Below, one piece after another: positions 33,016 through 49,000 of a stretch of 64,000 bases of DNA. Within the stretch, counting starts at the first letter, position 1. The number at the start of each line of letters is the position of its first letter. The DNA comes from Tachypleus tridentatus (taxonomy: Eukaryota > Arthropoda > Merostomata > Xiphosura > Limulidae): the NCBI RefSeq assembly GCF_004210375.1, contig NC_134830.1, positions 48,055,094-48,119,093 of the forward strand. Direction: 5' to 3'. Position numbers and translations under genes: made by a program. Under the pieces are notes generated by a model that ran no database searches, had not been told where the DNA came from, and worked only from the letters and a program-made list of their open reading frames with translations.

Positions 33016-33402
33016 CACAGAAATAAAACCATATCATTTCATTACGTAGCCAAACTGTCATGACATCTCGAGAAAACCCACTTGTAGAGAAATATATATG
33101 TAAAAACGCCTCGTTTGGGTTGAGAAGGTCGAAACGTTGTTCACTCCTCTACGTAGAAAAATTTCTCAACCCAAGCGAGCCGTTTTTACATATATATGTC
33201 ATGACATCTGTACAGAAACCACATCACTTCATTACGTCGCCAAACTTTCATGACATCTGTACGCAAACCATATCACTTCATCGTAGCCAAACTGTCATGG
33301 CATCTGTACACAAACAATACCATTTCAATTTGCAGCCAAACTGTCATGGCATCTGTACACAAACAATACCATTTCAATTTGCAGCCAAACTGTCATGACA
33401 AA
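33016..33402. repeat. About 49-bp tandem repeat interrupted by a foldback element
   Basis: Units contain CATGACATCTGTACACAAAC, ATACCATTTCA and AGCCAAACTGT. The last two units are identical over nearly the whole length. The array is split by the element at 33069-33197. A long open stretch over this region is a product of the repeats. Confidence 0.9.
33069..33197. mobile_element. Foldback transposon-like element with 35-bp inverted repeats
   Basis: The arms at 33092-33126 and 33163-33197 match 33 of 35 when one is reverse-complemented (ATATATATGTAAAAACG, then CCTCGTTTGGGTTGAGAA). The core includes GGTCGAAACGTTGTTCACTC. GTCATGACATCT lies at both 33057-33068 and 33198-33209. It may be a target duplication, or just the recurring unit of the surrounding tandem array. 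Confidence 0.75.
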
Positions 33403-33408
33403 CAAGCT

Positions 33409-33775
33409 TTATGAAACGATAAAAGGTTAGTTATAAATTAGAAGTTGTTAACTAAAGGTATCTTTAAACATCTGGTTGAACTTCAGTTCTCAAAACACCG
33501 CTATTCTTCACACAAGAAACAGGCCCAAGATAAGAAGTAGCCTCGCGCATGCATAAAAACTTTACTAGCCCCAACTGTAGGTCTATCTAAAGTGAGGTTT
33601 ATTGTTCTGTTTCACAAACTTTGGTTTATATGATATCAGAAGTGGGTGTTAGACTTTGGTTTAGAACGATGACTGTGCTTGGATGACCAGCTGCTGAACT
33701 TTGACCCACTCGAAAACCTTGTTCCACTGAAAAATTATAAAAAAACACTTGTCTCAACAAATAAAAATATAACAT
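33409..33775. other. Unique left flank of the satellite, nothing recognised
   Basis: No repeat or gene signal. It gives single-copy anchor sequence for checking the array boundary. Confidence 0.5.
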
Positions 33776-36700
33776 AGTTCTAACAGCTATTCTAAGAATT
33801 TAAACTCGATATATAATACCTCGTTACTTATACTTTAGACAAGCTATTCTAACAATGTAAGCTTGGTGTGTAATACCTTCTAATGATATTTCACCTAAGC
33901 TATTCCAACAATTTCAACTTGATATATAATACCTTGTTACTTGTATGTTACACAAGCTACTCTAACAATGTCAACTTGATATATAATACCTTGTAATTTG
34001 TACGTTACACAAGCTACTCTAACAATGACAACTTGATATATAATACCTCGTTATTTGTATTTTACACAAGCTACTCTAACAATGACAACTTGATATATAA
34101 TGCCTTCTTACTTCTATTTTACACAAGCTACTCTAACAATGACAACTTGATATAAAATACCTTGTTACTTGTATTTTACAAAAGCTACACTAACAATGAC
34201 ACCTTGATATATAATACCTTGTTATTTGTATTTTACACAAGCTATACTAACAATGTAACTTGATATATAATACCTCGTTACTTGTACGTTACACAAACTA
34301 CTCTAACAATATAAACTTCATATATAATATCTCGACACTTGTATTTAACACAAGCTACTCTAACAAAGTAAACTTGATATATAATATTTCGTTACTTGTA
34401 TTTTACACAAGTAACTCTAACAATGACAACTTGATATATAATACCTTGTTACTTGTATTTTACACAAACTACTCTAACAATGACAACTTGATATATAATA
34501 CCTCGTTCCTTGTATTTCACACAAGCTACTCTAACAATGTAAACTTGATATATAATACCTCGTTACTTGTATGTTACACAAGCTACTCTAACAATGACAA
34601 CTTGATATACAATACCTTGTTACTTGTATTTTACACAAACTACTCTAACAATGACAACTTGATATATAATACCTTGTTACTTGTATTTTACAAAAGCTAC
34701 TCTAACAATGACAACTTCATATATAATACCTTGTTATTTGTATTTTACACAAGCTAATTTAACAATGTACACTTGATCTATTATACCTCGTTACTTGTAC
34801 GTTATACAAACTACTCAAACAATCTAAACTTGATATATAATATCTCGTTACTTGTATTTTACACAAACTACTCTAACAATGTAAACTTGATATATAATAT
34901 CTCGTTACTTATACTTTGCACAAGCTATTCTAACAATGTAAGCTTAGTGTGTAATACCATGTTACTAATACTTCACCTAAGCTATTCTAACAATTTCAAA
35001 TTGATATATAATACCTTGTTACTTGTACGTTACACAAGCTACTCTAACAATGACAATTTGATATATAATACCTTGTTCCTTGTATTTTACACAAGCTACT
35101 CTAACAATGACAACTTGATATATAATACCTTGTTACTTGTATGTTACACAAGCTACTCTAACAATGTCAACTTGATATATCATACCTTCTTACTTCTATT
35201 TTACACAAGCTACTCTAACAATCACAACTTAATATATAATATCTCGTTACTTGTATTTTACACAAACTACTCTAACAATTTGATATATAATACCTTGTGA
35301 CTTGTACGTTACACAAGCTACTCTAACAATGTAAACTTAAAATATAATACGTCGTTACTTGTACGTTACATAAGCTACTCTAACAATGTAAACTTGATAT
35401 ATAATTTCTCGTTACTTGTATTTTACACAAGCTACTCTAACAATGACACCTTGATATATAATAACTCGTTACTTGTATTTTACACCAGCTACTCTAACAA
35501 TGACAACTTGATATATAATACCTCGTTACTTATATTTTACACAAGCTACTCTAACAATGACAACTTGAGAAATAATACCTTCTTCCTTGTATTTTACACA
35601 AGATACTCTAACAATCGTAACTTAATATATAATATCTCGTTACTTGTATTTTACACAAACTACTCTAACAATTTGAAATATAATACCTTGTGACTTGTAC
35701 GTTACACAAGCTACTCTAACAATGAAAATTTGATATATAATACCTTGTTACTTGTATTTTACACAAGCTACTCTAACAATGACAACTTCATATATAATAT
35801 CAAGCTACTTATATTTTACACAAGCTACTCTAACAGTGACAACTTGATATATAATACCTTGTTACTTGTATTTTACACAAGCTAGTCTAACAATGACAAC
35901 TTGATAGATAATACCTCGTTATATGTATTTTACACAAGCTACTATAACAATGACAACTTGATATATACTACCTCGTTACTTGTATGTTACACAAGCTACT
36001 CTAACAATGTCAACTTGATATATAATACCTTGTTACTTCTATTTTACACAAGCTACTCTAACAATCAGAACTTAATATATAATATCTCGCTACTTCTATT
36101 TTACACAAACTACACTAACCATTTGATATATAATACCTTGTGACTTGTATGTTACACAAGCTACTCTAACAATGACAACTTGATATATAATACCTTCTTA
36201 CTTCTATTTTACACAAGCAACTCTAACAATGACAACTTGATAAATAATACCTCGTTACTTATATTTTACTCAAGCTACTCTAACAGTGACAACTTGATAT
36301 ATAATATCTAGTTACTTATATTTTACTCAAGCTACTCTAACAGTGACAACTTGATATATAATACCTAGTTATTTGTATTTTACACAAGCTACTCTAACAA
36401 TGTAAACTTGATATATAATACGTCGTTACTTGTACGTTACACAAGCTACTCTAACAATGTAAACTTGATATATAATATTTCGTTCCTTGTATTTCACACA
36501 AGCTACTCTAACAATGTAAACTTGATATATAATACCTTGTTATTTGTATTTTACACAAGCTACTCTAACAATGTACACTTGATCTATCATACCTCGTTAC
36601 TTGTACGTTATACAAACTACTCTAACAATGTAAACTTGATATATAATATCTCGTTACTTGTATTTTACACAAGCTACTCTAACAATGAAAACTTGATATA

Positions 36701-39700
36701 TAATACCTTCTTACTTGTATTTTACACAAGCAAATCTAACAATGACAACTTGATAAATAATACCTCGTTATTTATATTTTATTCAAGCTACTCTAACAGT
36801 GACAACTTGATATATAATACCTCGTTACTTATATTTTACTCAAGCTACTCTAACAGTGACAACTTGATATATAATACCTGGTTATTTGTATTTTATACAA
36901 GCTACTCTAACAATGACAACTTGATATATAATACCTTGTTACTTGTATTTTACACAAGCTACTCTAACAATGTAAACTTGATATATAATACGACGTTACT
37001 TGTACGTTACACAAGCTACTCTAACAATGTAAACTTGATATATAATATCTCGTTACTTGTATTTTACACAAGCTTATCTAACAATGACACCTTGATATAT
37101 AATATCTCGTTACTTGTATTTTACACCAGCTACTCTAACAATGTAAACTTGAAAAAAAATACCTCCTTACTTATATTTTACTCAAGCTACTCTAACAGTG
37201 ACAACTTGATATATAATACCTCGTTACTTATATTTTACTCAAGCTACTCTAACAGTGACAACTTGATATACAATACCTTGTTACTTGTATTTTACACAAG
37301 CTACTCTAACAATGTAAACTTGATATATAATACCTCGTTACTTATACTTTGCACAAGCTATTCTAACAATGTAAGCTTAGAGTGTAATACCATGTTACTA
37401 ATACTTCACCTAAGCTATTCTAACAATTTCAAATTGATATATAATACCTTGTTACTTGTACGTTACACAAGCTACTCCAACAATGACAACTACATATATA
37501 ATACCTTGTTACTTGTATTTTACACGAGCTACTCTAACAATTTGATATATAATACTTCGTTATTTGTAGTTTAAACAGCTACTCTAACAATGACAACTTG
37601 ATATATAATACCTTGTTCCTTGTATTTTACACAAGCTACTCTAACAATGACAACTTGATATATAATACCTCGTTACTTATATTTTACACAAGCTACTCTA
37701 ACTCTGACAACTTGATATATAATACCTGGTTACTTATATTTTACAGAAGCTACTGTAACAGTGACAACTTGATATATAATACCTTGTTACTTGTATTTTA
37801 CACAAGCTACTCTAACAATGTAAACTTGATATATAATACGTCGTTACACAAGCTACTCTAACAATGTAAACTTGATATATAATATTTCGTTCCTTGTATT
37901 TCACACAAGCTACTCTAACAATGTAAACTTGATATATAATACCTCGTTACTTGTATGTTACACAAGCTACTCTAACAATTTGATATATAATACCATGTGA
38001 CTTGTACGTTACACAAACTACTCTAACAATTTGATATATAATACCTTGTCACTTGTACGTTACACAAGCTACTCTAACAATGTAAACTTAAAATATAATA
38101 CGTCGTTACTTGTACGTTACACAAGCTACTCTAACAATGTAAACTTAAAATATAATACGTCGTTACTTGTACGTTACACAAGCTACTCTAACAATGTAAA
38201 CTTGATACATAATATCTCGTTACTTATATTTTACACAAGCTACTCTAACAATGACACCTTGATATATAATATCTCGTTACTTGTATTTTACACCAGCTAC
38301 TCTAACTATGACAACTTGATATATAATACCTCGTTACTTATATTTTACACAAGCTACTCTAACAATGACAACTTGAAAAATAATACCTTCTTCCTTGTAT
38401 TTTACACAAGATACTCTAACAATCACAACTTAATATATAATATCTCGTTACTTGTATTTTACACAAACTACTCTAACAATTTGATATATAATACCTTGTG
38501 ACTTGTACGTTACACAAGCTACTCTAACAATGTCAACTTGATATATAATACCTTGTTACTTCTATTTTACACAAGCTACTCTAACAATGTAAACTTGATA
38601 TATAATACCTCGTTACTTGTATGTTACACAAGCTACTCTAACAATGACAACTTGATATATAATACCTCGTTACTTGTACGTTATACAAACTACTCTAACA
38701 ATGTAAACTTGATATATAATATCTCGTTACTTGTATTTTACACAAGCTACTCTAACAATGTAAACTTGATATATAATACCTCGTTACTTATACTTTGCAC
38801 AAGCTATTCTAACAATGTAAGCTTGGTGTGTAATACTTTGTTACTAATATTTCACTTAAGCTATTCTAACAATTTCAACTTGATATATAATACCTCGTTA
38901 CTTATATTTTACACAAGATACTCTAACTGTGACAACTTGATATATAATACCTGGTTACTTATATTTTACACAAGCTACTGTAACAGTGACAACTTGATAT
39001 ATAATACCTTGTTACTTGTATTTTACACAAGGTACTCTAACAATGTAAACTTGATTATATAATGCGTCGTTACTTGTACGTTACACAAGCTACTCTAACA
39101 ATGTAAACTTGATATATAATATTTCGTTCCTTGTATTTCACACAAGATACTCTAACAATGTAAACTTGATATATAATACCTCGTAACTTGTATGTTACAC
39201 AAGCTACTCTAACAATGACAACTTGATATATAATACCTTGTTATTTGTATTTTACACAAGCTACTCTAACAATGACAACTTCATCTATCATACCTTGTTA
39301 CTTGTACGTTATACAAACTACTATAACAATGTAAACTTGATATATAATATCTCATTACTTGTATTTTACAGAAGCTACTCTAACAATGTAAACTTGATAT
39401 ATAATACCTCGTTACTTATACTTTGCACAAGCTATTCTAACAATGTAAAGCGGTGTGTAATACTTTCCTACTAATATTTCACCTAAGCTATTCTAACAAT
39501 TTCAACTTGATATATAATACCTCGTTACTTGTATGTTACACAAGCTACTCTAACAATGACAACTTGATATATAATACCTTGTTATTTGTATTTTACACAG
39601 GCTACTTTAACAATGTACACTTGATCTATCATACCTCGTTACTTGTACGTTATACAAACTACTCTAACAATGTAAACTTGATATATAATGTCTCGTTACT

Positions 39701-42700
39701 TGTATTTTACACAAACTACTCTAACAATGTAAACTTGATTATATAATACCTCGTTACTTATATTTTACACAAGCTGCTTTAACAATGTAAACTTGATATA
39801 TAATATTTCGTTCCTGTATTTTACACAAGCTACCCTAACGATGACAACTTAATATATAATACCTTGTTACTTGTATTTTACACAAGCTACTCTAACAATG
39901 ACAACTTAATATATAATACCTTGTTACTTGTATTTTACACAAGCTATTTTAACAATTTGATACATAATACCTTGTTACTTGTACGTTACACAAGCTACTC
40001 TAACAATGACAACTTTATATATAATACCTCGTTACTTGTATTTTACACAAGCTACTCTAACAATGACAACTTGATATATAATACCTCGTTACTCGTATTT
40101 TACACAAGCTCTTCTAACAATGTCAACTTGATATATAATACCTCGTTACTTGTATTTTACACAAGCTACTCTAACAATGTACACTTGATCTATCATACCT
40201 CGTTACTTGTACGTTATACAAACTACTCTAACAATGTAAACTTGATATATAATATCTTGTTACTTGTATGTTACACAAGCTACTCCAACAATGTCAACTT
40301 GATATATAACACCTTCTTATTTGTATTTTACACAAGCTACTCTAAGAATTTGATATATAATACCTCGTTATTTGTATTTTACACAGCTACTCTAACAATG
40401 ACAACTTGATATATAATACCTTGTTCCTTGTATTTTACACAAGCTACTCTAACAATGACAACTTGATATATAATACCTTGTTCCATATATTTTACACAAG
40501 CTACTCTAACTGTGACAACTTGATATATAATACCTCGTTACTTATATTTTGCACAGGCTACTGTAACAGTGACAACTTGATATATAATACCTTGTTACTT
40601 GTATTTTACACAAGCTACTCTAACAATGTAAACTTGATATATAATACGTCGTTACTTGTACGTTACACAAGCTACTCTAACAATGTCAACTTAATAATTA
40701 ATATCTGGTTATTGTATTTTACACAAACTACACTAACAATTTGATATATAATACCTTGTGACTTTACGTTACACAAGCTACTCTACCAATGACAACTTGA
40801 TATATAATACCTCGTTACTTTTATTTTACACAAGCTCTTCTAACAATGTCAACTTGATATATAATACCTCGTTACTCGTATTTTACACAAGCTACTATAA
40901 CAATATAAATTTGATATATTCTACCTCGTTACTTGTATTTTACACAAGCTACTCTACCAATGACAACTTTTTATATAATACCTTGTTCCTTGTATTTTAC
41001 ACAAGCTACTCTAACAATGTCAACTTGATATATAACACCTTGTTACTTCTATTTTACATAAGCTACTCTAACAATCACAACTTAATAATTAATATCTCGT
41101 TATTGTATTTTACACAAACTACTCTAACAATTTGATATATAATACCTTGTGACTTTACGTTACACAAGCTACTCTAACAATGACAACTTGATATACAATA
41201 CCCTGTTACTTGTATTTTACACAAGCTACCCTAACGATGACAACTTGATATATAATACCCTGTTACTTGTATTTTACACAAGCTACCCTAACGATGACAA
41301 CTTGATATATAATACCTTGTTACTTGTATTTTACACAAGCTACTCTAACAATGACAACTTAAAATATAATACCTTGTTACTTGTATTTTACACAAGCTAC
41401 TCTAACAATGACAACTTGATATATAATACCTTGTCACTTGTATTTTACACAAACTACTCTAACAATGACAACTTGATATATAATACCTCGTTCATTGTAT
41501 TTCACACAAGCTACTCTAACAATGTAACTTGATCTATCATACCTCGTTACTTGTACGTTATACAAACTACTCTAACAATGTAAACTTGATATATAATACG
41601 TCGTTACTTGTATTTTACACAAGCTACTCTAACAATGTAAACTTGATATATAATACCTCGTTACTTATACTTTGCAAAAGCTATTCTAACAATGTAAGCT
41701 TGGTGTGTAATACCATGTTACTAATACTTCACCTAAGCTATTCTAACAATTTCAAATTGATATATAATACCTTGTTACTTGTATTTTACACAAGCTACTC
41801 TAACAATTTGATATATAATACTTCGTTATTTGTATTTTAAACAGCTACTCTAACAATGACAACTTGATATATAATACCTTGTTCCTTGTATTTTACACAA
41901 GCCACTCTAACTCTGACAACTTGATATATAATACCTGGTTACTTATATTTTACACAAACTACTTTAACAGTGCCAACTTGATATATAATATTTTGTTACT
42001 TGTATTTTACACAAGCTACTCTAACAATGTAAACTTGATATACAATACGTCGTTACTTGTACGTTACACAAGCTACTCTAACAATGTAAACTTGATATAT
42101 AATATTTAGTTCCTTGTATTTCACACAAGCTACTCTAACAATGTAAACTTGATATATAATACCTCGCTACTTGTATGTTACACAAGCTACTCTAACAATG
42201 ACAACTTGATACATAATACCTTGTTATTTGTATTTTACACAAACTACTTTAACAATGTACACTTGATCTATCATACCTCGTTACTTGTACGTTATACAAA
42301 CTACTCTAACAATGTAAACTTGATATATAATGTCTCGTTACTTGTATTTTACACAAACTACTCTAACAATGTAAACTTGATATATAATACCTCGTTACTT
42401 ATACTTCGCACAAGCTATTCTAACAATGTAAGCTTAGTGTGTAATACCATGTTACTAATACTTCATCTAAGCTATTATAACAATTTCAAATTGATATATA
42501 ATACCTTGTTACTTGTATTTTACACAAGCTACTCTAACAATTTGATATATAATACTTCGTTATTTGTATTTTAAACAGCTACTCTAACAATGACAACTTA
42601 ATATATAATACCTTGTTCCTTGTATTTTACACAAGCTACTCTAACAGTGACAACTTGATATATAATACCTGGTTACTTATATTTTACACAAGCTACTGTA

Positions 42701-43023
42701 ACAGTGACAACTTGATATATAATACCTTGTTACTTGTATTTTACACAAGCTACTCTAACAATGTAAACTTGATATATAATACGTCGTTACTTGTACGTTA
42801 CACAAGCTACTCTAACAATGTAAGCTTAGTGTGTAATACCATGTTACTAATACTTCACCTAAGCTATTCTAACAATTTCAAATTGATATATAATACCTTG
42901 TTACTTGTATGTTACACAAGCTTCTCCAACAATGACAACTACATATATAATACCTTGTTACTTGCATTTTACACAAGCTACTCTAACAATTTGATATATA
43001 ATACTTCGTTTATTGTATTTTAA

Positions 43024-46000
43024 ACAGCTACTCTAACAATGACAACTTGATATATAATACCTTGTTCCTTGTATTTTACACAAGCTACTCTAACAATGTA
43101 AACTTGATATATAATACGTCGTTACTTGTACGTTACACAAGCTACTCTAACAATGTAAACTTGATATATAATATTTCGTTCCTTGTATTTCACACAAGCT
43201 ACTCTAACAATGTAAACTTGATATATAATGCCTCGTTACTTGTATGTTACACAAGCTACTCTAACAATATAAACTTGATATATAATACGTCGTTACTTGT
43301 ACGTTACACAAGCTACTCTAACAATGTAAACTTGATATATAATATTTCGTTCCTTGTATTTCACACAAGCTACTCTAACAATGTAAACTTGATATATAAT
43401 ACCTCGTTACTTGTATGTTACACAAGCTACTCTAACAATGACAACTTGATATATAATACCTCGTTACTTGTACGTTATACAAACTACTCTAACAATGTAA
43501 ACTTGATATATAATATCTCGTTACTTGTATTTTACACAAGCTACTCTAACAATGTAAACTTGATATATAATATTTTGTTCCTTGTATTTCACACAAGATA
43601 CTCTAACAATGTAAACTTGATATATAATATTTCGTTCCTTGTATTTTACACAAGCTACCCTAACGATGACAACTTGATATATAATACCTTGTTATTTGTA
43701 TTTTACACAAGCTACTCTAACAATGACAACTTAATATATAATACCTTGTTACTTGTATTTTACACAAGCTATTTTAACAATTTGATACATAATACCTTGT
43801 TACTTGTACGTTACACAAGCTACTCTAACAATGACAACTTTATATATAATACCTCGTTACTTGTATTTTACACAAGCTACTCTAACAATGACAACTTGAT
43901 ATATAATACCTCGTTACTCGTATTTTACACAAGCTCTTCTAACAATGTCAACTTAATATATAATACCTCGTTACTTGTATTTTACACAAGCTACTCTAAC
44001 AATGTACACTTGATCTATCATACCTCGTTACTTGTACGTTATACAAACTACTCTAACAATGTAAACTTGATATATAATATCTTGTTACTTGTATGTTACA
44101 CAAGCTACTCCAACAATGACAACTTGATATATAATACCTTGTTCCATATATTTTACACAAGCTACTCTAACTGTGACAACTTGATATATAATACCTCGTT
44201 ACTTATATTTTGCACAGGCTACTATAACAGTGACAACTTGATATATAATACCTTGTTACTTGTATTTTACACAAGCTACTCTAACAATGTAAACTTGATA
44301 TATAATACGTCGTTACTTGTATGTTACACAAGCTACTCTAACAATGTCAACTTAATAATTAATATCTCGTTATTGTATTTTACACAAACTACACTAACAA
44401 TTTGATATATAATACCTTGTGACTTTACGTTACACAAGCTACTCTACCAATGACAACTTGATATATAATACCTCGTTACTTGTATTTTACACAAGCTCTT
44501 CTAACAATGTCAACTTGATATATAATACCTCGTTACTCGTATTTTACACAAGCTACTATAACAATGTAAATTTGATATATTCTACCTCGTTACTTGTATT
44601 TTACACAAGCTACTCTAACAATGACAACTTGATATATAATACCTTGTTCCTTGTATTTTACACAAGCTACTCTAACAATGTCAACTTGATATATAACACC
44701 TTGTTACTTCTATTTTACATAAGCTACTCTAACAATCACAACTTAATAATTAATATCTCGTTATTGTATTTTACACAAACTACTCTAACAATTTGATATA
44801 TAATACCTTGTGACTTTACGTTACACAAGCTACTCTAACAATGACAACTTGATATATAATACCCTGTTACTTGTATTTTACACAAGCTACCCTAACGATG
44901 ACAACTTGATATATAATACCCTGTTACTTGTATTTTACACAAGCTACCCTAACGATGACAACTTGATATATAATACCTTGTTACTTGTATTTTACACAAG
45001 CTACTCTAACAATGACAACTTGATATATAATACCTTGTCACTTGTATTTTACACAAGCTACTCTAACAATTTGATATATAATACTTCGTTATTTGTATTT
45101 TAAACAGCTACTCTAACAATGACAACTTGATATATAATACCTTGTTTCTTGTATTTTACACAAGCTACTCTAACTCTGACAACTTGATATATAATACCTG
45201 GTTACTTATATTTTACACAAGCTACTTTAACAGTGCCAACTTGATATATAATATTTTGTTACTTGTATTTTACACAAGCTACTCTAACAATGTAAACTTG
45301 ATATATAATACGTCGTTACTTGTCCGTTACACAAGCTACTCTAACAATGTAAACTTGATATATAATATTTAGTTCCTTGTATTTCACCCAAGCTACTCTA
45401 ACAATGTAAACTTGATATATAATACCTCGTTACTTGTATGTTACACAAGCTACTCTAACAATGACAACTTGATACATAATACCTTGTTATTTGTATTTTA
45501 CACAGGCTACTTTAACAATGTACACTTGATCTATCATACCTTGTTACTTGTACGTTATACAAACTACTCTAACAATGTAAACTTGATATATAATGCCTCG
45601 TTACTTGTATTTTACACAAACTACTCTAACAATGTAAACTTGATATATAATACCTCGTTACTTATACTTCGCACAAGCTATTCTAACAATGTAAGCTTAG
45701 TGTGTAATACCATGTTACTAATACTTCACCTAAGCTATTATAACAATTTCAAATTGATATATAATACCTTGTTACTTGTATGTTACACAAGCTACTCCAA
45801 CAATGACAACTACATATATAATACCTTGTTACTTGTATTTTACACAAGCTACTCTAACAATTTGATATATATGGTACTTCGTTATTTGTATTTTAAACAG
45901 CTACTCTAACAATGACAACTTAATATATAATACCTTGTTCCTTGTATTTTACACAAGCTACTCTAACAATGACAACTTGATATATAATACCTCGTTACTT

Positions 46001-49000
46001 ATATTTTACACAAGCTACTGTAACAGTGACAACTTGATATATAATATCTTGTTACTTGTATTTTACACAAGCTACTCTTACAATGTAAACTTGATATATA
46101 ATACGTCGTTACTTGTACGTTACACAAGCTACTCTAACAATGTAAGCTTAGTGTGTAATACCATGTTACTAATACTTCACCTAAGCTATTCTAACAATTT
46201 CAAATTGATATATAATACCTTGTTACTTGTATGTTACACAAGCTTCTCCAACAATGACAACTACATATATAATACCTTGTTACTTGTATTTTACACAAGC
46301 TACTCTAACAATTTGATATATAATACTTCGTTTATTGTATTTTAAACAGCTACTCTAACAATGACAACTTGATATATAATACCTTGTTCCTTGTATTTTA
46401 CACAAGCTACTCTAACAATGTAAACTTGATATATAATACGTCGTTACTTGTACGTTACACAAGCTACTCTAACAATTTAAACTTGATATATAATATTTCG
46501 TTCCTTGTATTTCACACAAGCTACTCTAACAATGTATACTTGAAATATAATGCCTCGTTACTTGTATGTTACACAAGCTACTCTAACAATATAAACTTGA
46601 TATATAATACGTCGTTACTTGTACGTTACACAAGCTACTCTAACAATGTAAACTTGATATATAATATTTCGTTCCTTGTATTTCACACAAGCTACTCTAA
46701 CAATGTAAACTTGATATATAATACCTCGTTACTTGTATGTTACACAAGCTACTCTAACAATGACAACTTGATATATAATACCTCGTTACTTGTACCTTAT
46801 ACAAATTACTCTAACAATGTAAACTTGATATATAATATCTCGTTACTTGTATTTTACACAAGCTACTCTAACAATGTAAACTTGATATATAATATTTTGT
46901 TCCTTGTATTTCACACAAGATACTCTAACAATGTAAACTTGATATATAATATTTCGTTCCTTGTATTTTACACAAGCTACCCTAACGATGACAACTTGAT
47001 ATATAATACCTTGTTATTTGTATTTTACACAAGCTACTCTAACAATGACAACTTAATATATAATACCTTGTTACTTGTATTTTACACAAGCTATTTTAAC
47101 AATTTGATACATAATACCTTGTTACTTGTACGTTACACAAGCTACTCTAACAATGACAACTTTATATATAATACCTCGTTACTTGTATTTTACACAAGCT
47201 ACTCTAACAATGACAACTTGATATATAATACCTCGTTACTCGTATTTTACACAAGCTCTTCTAACAATGTCAACTTAATATATAATACCTCGTTACTTGT
47301 ATTTTACACAAGCTACTCTAACAATGTACACTTGATCTATCATACCTCGTTACTTGTACGTTATACAAACTACTCTAACAATGTAAACTTGATATATAAT
47401 ATCTTGTTACTTGTATGTTACACAAGCTACCCAACAATGACAACTTGATATATAATACCTTGTTCCATATATTTTACACAAGCTACTCTAACTGTGACAA
47501 CTTGATATATAATACCTCGTTACTTATATTTTGCACAGGCTACTATAACAGTGACAACTTGATATATAATACCTTGTTACTTGTATTTTACACAAGCTAC
47601 TCTAACAATGTAAACTTGATATATAATACGTCGTTACTTGTATGTTACACAAGCTACTCTAACAATGTCAACTTAATAATTAATATCTCGTTATTGTATT
47701 TTACACAAACTACACTAACAATTTGATATATAATACCTTGTGACTTTACGTTACACAAGCTACTCTACCAATGACAACTTGATATATAATACCTCGTTAC
47801 TTGTATTTTACACAAGCTCTTCTAACAATGTCAACTTGATATATAATACCTCGTTACTCGTATTTTACACAAGCTACTATAACAATGTAAATTTGATATA
47901 TTCTACCTCGTTACTTGTATTTTACACAAGCTACTCTAACAATGACAACTTGATATATAATACCTTGTTCCTTGTATTTTACACAAGCTACTCTAACAAT
48001 GTCAACTTGATATATAACACCTTGTTACTTCTATTTTACATAAGCTACTCTAACAATCACAACTTAATAATTAATATCTCGTTATTGTATTTTACACAAA
48101 CTACTCTAACAATTTGATATATAATACCTTGTGACTTTACGTTACACAAGCTACTCTAACAATGACAACTTGATATATAATACCCTGTTACTTGTATTTT
48201 ACACAAGCTACCCTAACGATGACAACGTGATATATAATACCCTGTTACTTGTATTTTACACAAGCTACCCTAACGATGACAACTTGATATATAATACCTT
48301 GTTACTTGTATTTTACACAAGCTACTCTAACAATGACAACTTGATATATAATACCTTGTCACTTGTATTTTACACAAGCTACTCTAACAATTTGATATAT
48401 AATACTTCGTTATTTGTATTTTAAACAGCTACTCTAACAATGACAACTTGATATATAATACCTTGTTTCTTGTATTTTACACAAGCTACTCTAACTCTGA
48501 CAACTTGATATATAATACCTGGTTACTTATATTTTACACAAGCTACTTTAACAGTGCCAACTTGATATATAATATTTTGTTACTTGTATTTTACACAAGC
48601 TACTCTAACAATGTAAACTTGATATATAATACGTCGTTACTTGTCCGTTACACAAGCTACTCTAACAATGTAAACTTGATATATAATATTTAGTTCCTTG
48701 TATTTCACCCAAGCTACTCTAACAATGTAAACTTGATATATAATACCTCGTTACTTGTATGTTACACAAGCTACTCTAACAATGACAACTTGATACATAA
48801 TACCTTGTTATTTGTATTTTACACAGGCTACTTTAACAATGTACACTTGATCTATCATACCTTGTTACTTGTACGTTATACAAACTACTCTAACAATGTA
48901 AACTTGATATATAATGCCTCGTTACTTGTATTTTACACAAACTACTCTAACAATGTAAACTTGATATATAATACCTCGTTACTTATACTTCGCACAAGCT

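Noticed and set aside
33060-33398. Open frame of 112 codons
   Set aside because: It covers a 49-bp tandem repeat and a foldback element, and the peptide is repetitive for that reason.
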